A DNA stretch of 14,048 nucleotides, from assembly GCF_000611645.1 (NCBI RefSeq), contig NW_014012624.1:5755-19802 (forward strand), read 5' to 3'. A program made the translations under genes and the position numbers. Of the stretch, positions 7,428-14,048 are shown in pieces. The notes under the pieces are model-generated. The model was not told the origin of the DNA. It saw nothing but the letters and a program-made list of their open reading frames with translations, and did no database searches. The DNA comes from Monoraphidium neglectum. Its lineage: Eukaryota > Chlorophyta > Chlorophyceae > Sphaeropleales > Selenastraceae. How positions within the stretch are numbered: position 1 is the first letter of the stretch; the number at the start of each line of letters is the position of its first letter.

Positions 7428-8726
7428 ATGAAATTTGGCGACTGCCTTCTCAAGCTACAGGTACCGTGTCGAGGGCTTGTCGAGATCATTCCGACTGGTT
7501 CCCACAACAAGATGCGGCCCCAGCAGCCGATTGACTATGAGAGAACCTTCTACGCGCTTTCACGTGCGAACGATGCCAGCAGTACGCTGTCCATGCACGG
7601 GGCACGGCCGCCGGCTGACGACGACGCTGCCTCCTGCCAGTGCCTGCAAGTGCTCCGTGAGGGCGTCACGCTGGGCCTGCAAAGCGCCCAGCATTCAATA
7701 AGAACGCTCACGTACATCCTGGAAGACATCCCTGGACTTGGGGCCCTGATACGGCTAGGGGCCGCCGAGCACGGTGAGCCGCCGCACAGCAACATGCTGT
7801 TTGCACTGGTCCATCTACCTCTGCTGGTCGCAATTGTGGCACGTCCAGCTGTCTGTACTCAAACTCGCAAGTAACCTCCAGGAAAATTTCCTGTGGCTCA
7901 CCGTGCTTGCACATTCCTGCGCATGCCTATCCCTGCAGTGGAGCCGATGTTTGGTGTTGTTTTCAGATTCCTCGAGACACCAGCGACAGGCCTGCTGCGC
8001 GGCAGCAGCGCGGGGGACGCCGCGCGGGCCCTCATGCGCCCGACGCGCGCGCTGCTCCTTTATGCCAATGAGATGTCCCGCGCCGCGACTGCTGTCGAGC
8101 CGGCGCCTCGATCGGGTGAGCTTATTGACCTGAGGATCAGGCTGAGGGGCGGCGACCCTGAGGCAGAGGATGAGGAGGTTGACGAGTGGCGCGCCGCCAG
8201 GGAGGCGGAGCGAGATGAGAAAAACGGCGCGGGCAGCAGGGCCGGCGCGGGCGGCGCGGGTGCGGGCGGCGAGGGCGGCGCGGCCGGCGCCAGCGGCACG
8301 GGCGGCGTGGGTGCAGTAAGCAGCGGCGGTGTCCCCGACGGTTCCCAGATCGCCCCAGGCCGGCGCGCAGAGCTATTGCAACGCCTGAGGCTCGCGGGCG
8401 CCTGGGGGGCCTTGGTGATGCAGCACCTGGCGGGCATGCTGCAAGAGCTAGAAGCCAAGGCGCCCGCGCAGGCCCTTGCGGTGCTCATGCCTGCCGATGC
8501 AATGGCGCAGGGGGAGCAGGGGCCGCACAGCAGGCTGGCCCAGCTGCGGGCCGATTTGGAGGGGGTGGCGGCGGCGTTCAAGGGCGCAGAGCGCGCAGTC
8601 GAGGCAGCGCAGCGGGCAGCCGCAGCCGCGGCGGCTGCAGCGCTTGGGGTGGGAACAGGCATGGGCATGGGCGGGACCGTGCAGGAGCAGCACGAGGCCA
8701 TGGAGGAGGACTTTGATTTCGATTGA
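7428..8726 (+). CDS. Unrecognised helical protein, two exons
   Basis: Exons are 7428-7773 and 7939-8726. They are joined by a GTGAGC donor and CCCTGCAG acceptor in phase 1 (CAC G|TG GAG), giving 377 residues. If the ATG at 7512 is the true start the protein is 349 residues; the later start gives a more coherent N terminus. I do not recognise the family. The first 170 residues look alpha-helical and moderately hydrophobic, for example TLTYILEDIPGLGALIRLGA continuing into VEPMFGVVFRFLE across the junction. A Gly/Ala-rich acidic linker follows (about residues 205-245). Then come two helical segments, the second Ala-rich and coiled-coil-like, and an acidic tail ending EEDFDFD. No signal peptide or clear transmembrane span is seen. 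It follows the kinase-like gene in tandem. Exon-like GC content and a clean splice support a real gene; function is unknown. Confidence 0.65.
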
Positions 8727-9092
8727 ATGCAATGTGTGTCGTTTGGCGGGTATGATTGGAATCCTTGAGTAGAACTCTGTGGTTCCACAGGCAGAGAAGG
8801 TAGGGGTTGCGTGGGTGTGCATGGCGCGCTGTACACCATGTAGGGCATGCCAATACAATGCGTACGTGTGCGGCCTGCCTGCGAAGTGCAGATGTTCAGC
8901 AGTGCCTGGCCACCCAGTGTCAAGCCACTGAGGCGGTATAGCCACATATCCGCTTGACCACTGTGTGTCGTAACGCTTCTTTCGATGGCTGCAAGATTCA
9001 AGGTCACGCCAGAGATATCTGCTGCGGCTTGTTGCCTGGGCTTGCATGGTGGAAATTACAGTGCAGTGCAGGACACATCGACTAATTTCCAG
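8727..9092 (+). other. Probable 3' UTR of gene 2 and intergenic DNA
   Basis: No coding frame is supported. No plus-strand TGTAA occurs here; TGTAG at about 8840 is the nearest variant. TTACA near 9056 would be TGTAA on the minus strand, but no convincing minus-strand gene lies upstream of it. Confidence 0.4.
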
Positions 9093-9121
9093 GATCAGTG
9101 GGCACAAAGAAGAGGCTCAAA
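9093..9121 (+). other. Candidate 29-nt micro-exon
   Basis: The segment is bounded on the left by GACTAATTTCCAG, a good branch-point and acceptor combination, and on the right by a consensus GTAAGT donor. Its host transcript is unclear. It could be a 5' exon of the methyltransferase gene or belong to an unannotated gene. Chance pairing of good signals is possible. Confidence 0.25.
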
Positions 9122-9816
9122 GTAAGTGATCCAGCAAAAGACGAGGCTAAATTTGCACATGGGCCCTTTGTCACAGTTGGCAATCAGGCGGTTTTACCGC
9201 AGTTGAGCTGCCTGCAACGGTTGCACAGCAGCTGTGCCTCTGTCATGATCCGCAACGCGTCTTTGCTTGACAGCTGGGCCAGGTTTCAGGTGCACAGATG
9301 GACGCAGCTCATTCTGGCGTCTTTCAAAGGCGATGCAACTTGTTGTACAGCTCAAGGAGCAGTACTGAGTTTCCTTTGTGGCATCACTCACTTGCAACCC
9401 TTTCGAACACTGTCCTGCATTCTTGGCGATTGTCGATTGGAAAATCATGGCATCCCTCGCTGCACCTTTTGGAATCTCTCTGTCTGATTGTTGCAATCCA
9501 GAGCAAGACAGGAAAAGTGGGGCTGCAGGATCCCCGCTGCGGCAGCACGTGCACGGGTCAAAGCTGAGCGGGCGTATGTGAGGTGGATTGGTGTGCCGGG
9601 TGCTCTGCGGGGCGTGGCAGCTACTGCCCATGAAGTGTGCGATGGGGTCAACAAGCGATGTGTTGCACTTATCAAGCTGCTCGTCAAAGCCACACCACCA
9701 AGGGGTGCAATCAAACCCACTTTCACACTTGCACAGACCACAGGTGACGCCGGTGTGCAGTCAACCGAGAATGGTATTCAATGCAGGGCCAAAGAGTCAC
9801 CGCATGGCGATAAGAA
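9122..9816. other. Mostly featureless interval with one open plus-strand frame
   Basis: A 111-codon frame at 9488-9823 contains a basic segment (RARVKAERAYVRW) and could be part of an exon, but I recognise no domain. No tRNA-like cloverleaf, repeat array or mobile-element motif was found. The interval probably includes the promoter region of the methyltransferase gene. Confidence 0.3.
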
Positions 9817-9827
9817 TATATAATATA
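9817..9827 (+). promoter_or_regulatory. TATA box of the SpoU methyltransferase gene
   Basis: TATATAATATA is a strong TATA element in otherwise mixed sequence. Initiation 25-30 nt downstream would leave a leader of only about 10-20 nt before the ATG at 9864. This favours 9864 as the start over the in-frame ATGs further upstream. Confidence 0.5.
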
Positions 9828-9863
9828 CGCTGTTGTCACCTCGCATTTGCTGCGCAGCAAGAA

Positions 9864-12800
9864 ATGCTGGCCGCAGGCACCTCGTCAGCCTCATCAGCGG
9901 CAAAGCTTCGATGGCCCGCGATGAAGCATGCAACTTTTACGGCATGGCGCTCTCGGCACAACCTGGCAGCGCCGAGCTGGCTCACAGTCCGGGAGGTGCC
10001 GTCAATGGCTGCCGCGGCGCAGCGTGCGACTGCGGCGCCGCCGCCTGCCGATTTGGACCAGGTGAGTGGCGCCCTTTGCAGCAAAGTCCGTTAAATTTGC
10101 GCAAGAGGGGTCCAAGTAATATACTCCACATAGCGCACCCCTCCATGATGCCCGTACGCGCTGCTATGCCAGCGGTCGCCCAACCTCGCCCTTGGAGAGA
10201 CAAGGCACCCATTTCGTATTGCCGCATGTGCTCTGCCGCGCGCGCCGGCCACCCTTGCAGGCAGCCACGCCCCACGAGGGCATGCGGCACGCACGCCTCG
10301 TCTTTCCGCACACGGGTTCGTTCCCAGGGCCTGGCGGCCGAGTGCTGACTGCGGAAGAAATCATCAGGCTGCTGTCTGGACAGGCGGGTGGAGGCGGCCT
10401 TTGGGGATTTGGGGGGGCAGGCTGTGTGTTATGGCTGTTGCAGAGAGGCAGCGCAGCGGGCAGGATGTTTGAGCAGTGGGTGGGGTCCTGTATAGCGGTC
10501 ACACCCGTCCAAGCGCAGACCAGGCTGCCAGTCGCCCTCGAAAGCACAGCAGCTGCGGGCAAACGCTGCTCTCGGTCGCAAGCGCCAGCTGTTAAAGCAG
10601 CCGGAGATAGAAACTCCGCCCGCCGCCACCGCAGGTGTCTCCGGAGCGCCTGGCGCGGCTGCAGCAGGTGGCCAGGGACCGCTGCTATGACGTCATCCCC
10701 GTCCTGGAGGCGCTGCACGACGTCGGCAACATGTCCGCGGTCTGCCGCTCAGCAGACGGTGCGGCGCTTCCGGGCAATGCGGGCCTGGCTACTAGCGGTC
10801 TCCGGCCGTGCGCGCTGAGAGGCGCCGCAGGGCTCTTTCCTTGTGCCAGCCAGCCGGGGGTGCTGTGCCTTATGCGTCCGCACGCGCGTGCCGCCTGCGG
10901 CCGACAAGTGCAGTCTGCAGCTGCGCAACGGCGGCTCTGGGAGCCGCTTTGGACTAGAACAGGGATGAAAGCGTCTCAGGCGCGGATGCCCCAACAGCTG
11001 CCGAGTGCGACACTGGGCAAGAGTGCTGCTTCTCACCGGCCCCAGCGCCCAATCCCCTCCCCGCCCCCCTGCCTTCCCCAGCCCTTGGCCTGGGCGCCAT
11101 GCACTGCGTCGTGAACGGTACCAGGTACAAGCACTCGCAGCGCACCACCGCCGGGTCTGAAAAGTGGCTGGACGTGAAGGTCTGGACTTCCACCGCGGAC
11201 TGCCTGAGGGGGCTGAAGAAGGCGGGGTACCAGGTGGTCACCACTTATCTGAATGCGAAGTCGATACCCATCCAGGTGCATGAGCGCGCGTTTGTGTGCA
11301 TGAGTCTGTGTGTGTGCCTGTGTGTGTGTGTGTGAGAAAGAGGGAGAGGAGGGAGGGGAGGCAGTGTGTGGGTGGGAGGATGGGTGTATGTGTGTTTGGG
11401 AGTGGTTGTGTGGGGGTGGTGTGTGTGGGAGTGGTTGTGTGGGGTGGCGGTGGTGGCGAGGGTGTGCGTGTGCGTGTGCGTGTGCGTGTGCGTGTTGCGT
11501 GTCCGGCGTATGAGGCACACACGACGGGCGTGAGCAGGCAGAGGGAGGCGCTCGAGCGCGCGTCAAGGGCCAGGGCTTAGGGGTGCGGCGGGAGCGCGGA
11601 TGCGCTGGGCTTCACAGGCCGGCAGTCGCCGTCGGCCCTGGGCCTTTCAGACGCGGGGCGCCGAAAGCGTACACGCTCACTGGACATAGGGTCGGTGCCC
11701 TCGGCCGCAAGGTTGGGTTGAGCGCGCCGCCGGGCACGTGCCCATGCCTAGGCGTGCAGGCCTGGAAGCGATGAGCCAGTCGCAAACAACAGCGGCATGG
11801 TAACCGCGACGGGTCGAGCGTTGGGACGTCCAGGCTGGCCGTGGCAAGGGCAGCGCCTGCGCCCCCATCACATTTTGCAGCTCCTGCGCCCCCCACCCAC
11901 CCAAAAGCCAACCATGTGCACGCGTGCTTCCCATCGTGACCAAAACGCGACCGCATGCAGGAGGTGGACTGGACGCGGCCGACCGCGTTTGTGGTGGGGA
12001 ACGAGCGGGAGGGCGTCACCCAGGCGGCGATCGACCTGTCAGACGCGGTGGTGTCCATCCCCATGACAGGTGACAGCGCGGATCGGGTGCGGCAGTGGGG
12101 CAGCATCGGCGGAAGTCGTACGAAATACAGCTGGGCGTGTCAGCCGCATGACAAGAACGCGGACAAGAGGCAGTAGACATGGCGGATCAGGGGCTGCGTG
12201 ATGCCGCGGTAAGGCGCGGGAATGGCCGCTGTGATTGTGTACAGCCCGGGTTGCTGAACCTCCATTGGGCGAGGCCTGAAAGGACAGCCAAGGCCGGCTG
12301 CTGGGCTGGAGCCTGGCACGCCCGCACACGCGCGGCTGCTCGAATCAGCGACGCGCTCTGCACCCTCCGCCCTCGATCTCAAGGCTTTGTGGAGAGCTTC
12401 AATGTCAGCGTGGCGGCGGCCCTCATCATGGTGCGGCACGGCCTGCGCCGTGCTTGTGGGTGTTCCAAGCACGCTCATGACTTGCGCTGGGAGGGGGTTT
12501 CGACTGCCCGTGCCCCAGTCGTCTGGGTGGTTACTGTGGCTCTGCTGCTTTCCTGGGCAGACCGCAAAACCCACGCACGATCATGCCATCGCATTACAAA
12601 CATGCGCGCAGTGGGAGGCTCAGCAGCAGCGGACGCGGCGGCTGGGGCGGCAGGGCGACCTGGGGGAGCGTGAGAGGGAGGCGCTGCTGGCTGAGTACCT
12701 CATCAGGGGCGTGGTGGGTGGCCCCTGGTTGCAATACCTGCCGTTGCTGAGCGATCATGATGGCTGGGGTCAGCTCCTGATATTGAGGGAGGCGGGGACT

Positions 12801-13392
12801 TCAGCTTGGCCGCCTCACACCGACGGCGCCAGCCAGAGGCTGCGAGAGTGCGCCGCACTGAAGTGCAGCACCGCGTCCCGCAGCTCGCCGGGCACACCTC
12901 GGGTCGTCGCCAGTGGTTGCACTCAAGGTTGCCTGCCTTCCCCTGCTGCAAACCGTGCGGTGCCCGGCTTTCCATTGAGCTGCTGGTCTGTCCTGCATTG
13001 CCAACCCCACCATGGACCGCTGGTTTTCACAGTACTTCGCCCGCCTGCCCCCTCCCGCCCCGGCCCCTCCCAACCCATGGCGACAGAAAGAGCCAGCCAT
13101 CATGATCGAGACGCTCATAGCCCGCGGCTATTTGGAGCCAGATAGGCTGCAGCCCCCGGCCCTTGGCGCTGACGAGCGGCCAGCCGCTGCGTTGAGGGAG
13201 CCGCAGCAGGCCTGGAAGGGGTGGGTGGCGCCGCCGAGCAGTGGTGGTGACATGATGAGCAGCAGCGGCAGCAGCGGCAGCAGCGGCAGCAGCGGCAGCA
13301 GCGGCAGCAGCGGCAGCAGTAGCAGCGGCAGCGACGGCGTCAGCTGCGCCAGCCTGAGCGGCAGTGAAAGCATAAGCATAAGCGGCGGATGA
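9864..13392 (+). CDS. SpoU/TrmH-family RNA 2'-O-methyltransferase, eight exons
   Basis: Inferred exons are 9864-10061, 10261-10383, 10635-10758, 11082-11275, 11961-12069, 12384-12430, 12612-12713 and 13033-13392, giving 418 residues with consistent phases. The SPOUT trefoil-knot motifs are all present. Motif 1 is HDVGNMSAVCRSAD (Asn139, Arg145), motif 2 is FVVGNEREGV (Asn227, Glu228) and motif 3 is ESFNVSVAAAL (Asn256). A KWLDVKVW segment and a GDLGERERE segment (exon 7) match plant SpoU-family proteins such as that of Arabidopsis At5g26880, as I remember it. Members transfer a methyl group from S-adenosylmethionine to a ribose 2'-OH in tRNA or rRNA; the target here cannot be read. Residues 1-60 are rich in Ser/Ala/Arg with few acids, suggesting a chloroplast or mitochondrial transit peptide. 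The C-terminal 119 residues (exon 8) extend past the fold into Pro-rich and Ser-Gly repeats. The exon 7/8 junction (GTGGGT donor at 12714) and the exon 2 donor are the least certain. Confidence 0.85.
10384..10634 (+). other. Probable GC-AG intron of the methyltransferase gene
   Basis: Exon 3 begins after CCACCGCAG in phase 0. The best phase-0 donor for exon 2 is CAG|GCGGGT, a GC donor. It joins TAEEIIRLLSGQ to VSPERLARLQQ, as related proteins require. A GT donor in the same phase exists further right (TGG|GTGGGG near 10478) but would add a Gly-rich, intron-like segment. Confidence 0.5.
11276..11960 (+). other. 685-nt G/T-rich intron 4 of the methyltransferase gene
   Basis: The donor is CAG|GTGCAT and the acceptor is CCGCATGCAG. 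Its first 240 nt are almost free of C on the plus strand. They contain GT dinucleotide runs (11307-11334), purine-rich G clusters (11340-11460) and GTGTGC hexamers (about 11461-11494). No coding exon is visible inside. Confidence 0.75.
11283..11500. repeat. GT microsatellite and G-run cluster
   Basis: The stretch runs GTGTGTGT, then GGAGGGAGGGGAGG, repeated TGTGTGGGNGTGG-like units, and finally GTGTGC hexamers. Strand asymmetry is extreme, with G and T on plus. Minus-strand His/Thr/Pro frames here are artefacts. Confidence 0.9.
13258..13332 (+). repeat. 9-bp AGCAGCGGC minisatellite encoding Ser-Ser-Gly repeats
   Basis: Six exact AGCAGCGGC units (13261-13314) plus degenerate copies encode the C-terminal Ser/Gly tail of the methyltransferase. 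They lie outside the conserved knot. Confidence 0.9.
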
Positions 13393-13766
13393 AGCTTCTG
13401 AGAATGGGACCTGCATGTTTAACACCCCAATTTCATCTATTTGTGCAGGACGCACCAATTTAGATCGTTCGACGGTGTCCTGTAGCTATTCCTTCATGCC
13501 TTTGCTGCAGAATTGCTCAGTTTTAAGCGCCCATATCCACAACAGAGTCCACAAACGCAATGCATTCGGTTTACATGATGGCGATCAACAGAGCTTCGGG
13601 TCGCTCCTGAAGCAGCGTTGTGCGTCGCAGCAGCTCTACCTAAAGGAGCAGCAAGGTCAACTGCTAAGTCGAGGGAGGGCGGCAAGGGGCGGGGGATCCT
13701 GCCCGTCAAAGGACATGGCATACGAAACGCACAAGGGCAACCGCCACTGCGCAGCTGCTGACGTCA
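13393..13766. other. Convergent intergenic region
   Basis: This holds the 3' ends of the methyltransferase gene (plus) and the next gene (minus). GC drops sharply after the stop codon. TGTAG at 13481 is a possible variant poly(A) signal for the plus transcript. The long plus-strand frame crossing into 13975 is antisense to the minus-strand exon and is not credible as a gene. Confidence 0.5.
13571..13575 (-). terminator. Candidate TGTAA poly(A) signal of the minus-strand gene
   Basis: TTACA on plus reads TGTAA on minus, about 190 nt beyond the proposed stop at 13767-13769. Confidence 0.4.
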
Positions 13767-14048
13767 TCAAGTGCCTCCGCCGCCCACGCTGCCGCCGCCC
13801 TGGTCTTGGGCAGCTTTGCGCCTCTGCTCACGGGCCGCCTTCCATTCTGAAACAGCCGGCGATTCTTCTGGCTCCGTTGGTCCTGTGCCAAACTTTGCCT
13901 GGAAGTCGGGCCGCTGCTTTAGGCTGCGAAAGTCAGCCTGTTGCATCCAGCCACCGACAACATATTAGAGAGTGATCGGGGATAGCGGGAAAGCCAACCT
14001 TGAGGTCCACATACTTTTTGTTGCCGGCAGCGACGCAGAGTGCGGAGT
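13767..14048 (-). CDS. 3' end of an unrecognised convergent gene (partial)
   Basis: On the minus strand, complement(13999-14048) reads in one frame to AGNKKYVDLK. It can be joined by a 61-nt GT-AG intron (donor GTTGGC, acceptor GCAACAG) to complement(13767-13937). The joined frame gives ADFRSLKQRPDFQAKFG, then a Glu/Pro segment, a basic helix (EWKAAREQRRKAAQDQ) and a Gly-rich end before TGA. The helix-like pattern and a TGTAA downstream support a real 3' end. The donor is weak and the intron is short for this window. Without splicing the frame stops soon after the donor. I do not recognise the protein; most of it lies past the window edge. Confidence 0.4.

Noticed and set aside
7428..7475. 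SPX-domain start (MKFG..L pattern) at the beginning of gene 2
   Set aside because: The first residues resemble the SPX N terminus, but the Trp/Tyr and Leu-Lys-Lys helix that should follow are missing, and the rest of the protein does not match.
11238..11566. His/Thr/Pro-rich minus-strand frames
   Set aside because: They are translations of the antisense of the GT/G-rich intron repeat.
13415..13975. 186-codon plus-strand frame at the right end
   Set aside because: It has no recognisable motif, crosses an AT-richer region and both proposed 3' ends, and lies antisense to the better supported minus-strand exon.

Overview
The window looks like nuclear DNA from a GC-rich green alga (Chlorophyta). 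Coding exons are short and rich in G and C. Introns are 61-685 nt long with GTGAGC/GTGAGT-type donors and CTAAY-like branch points before CAG acceptors. CAG-, GGC- and GT-type simple repeats are abundant. TGTAA, the green-algal poly(A) signal, lies beyond two of the genes. The best-conserved gene is of a plant/algal type. No bacterial operons, ribosome binding sites or CRISPR arrays are seen. All gene models here are read by eye from reading frames and splice signals; none has transcript support.

Layout. (1) 82-1068 is a minisatellite of about 19 copies of a 52-bp unit, itself a trimer of 17/18/17-bp monomers. A telomere-like GGATTA triplet (1069-1086) follows it. (2) 1087-2960 has no intact gene. 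It contains a frameshifted RNase H fossil of a non-LTR retrotransposon (about 1770-2115) and AT-richer DNA that probably holds the promoter of the next gene. (3) 3060-6995 (+) is a six-exon gene for a 946-residue protein. It has a unique N-terminal region, polyQ/ER/EQ tracts and a C-terminal protein-kinase fold with several altered motifs. (4) 7428-8726 (+) is a two-exon gene for an unrecognised helical protein. (5) 8727-9816 is mostly featureless but holds one well-bounded candidate micro-exon and an open frame. (6) 9864-13392 (+) is an eight-exon gene for a SpoU/TrmH-family RNA 2'-O-methyltransferase of 418 residues with a likely organelle-targeting N terminus. It has one probable GC-AG intron and one 685-nt G/T-rich intron. 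(7) 13767-14048 (-) is the probable 3' end of a convergent gene that continues past the window.

The genes do not form an obvious pathway. Three are tandem on the plus strand, each apparently with its own promoter. The most distinctive items are the repeat-loaded kinase-like protein, the satellite whose every monomer resembles a splice site, the 83-bp alternating purine-pyrimidine tract in a kinase intron, and the unrecognised gene 2.
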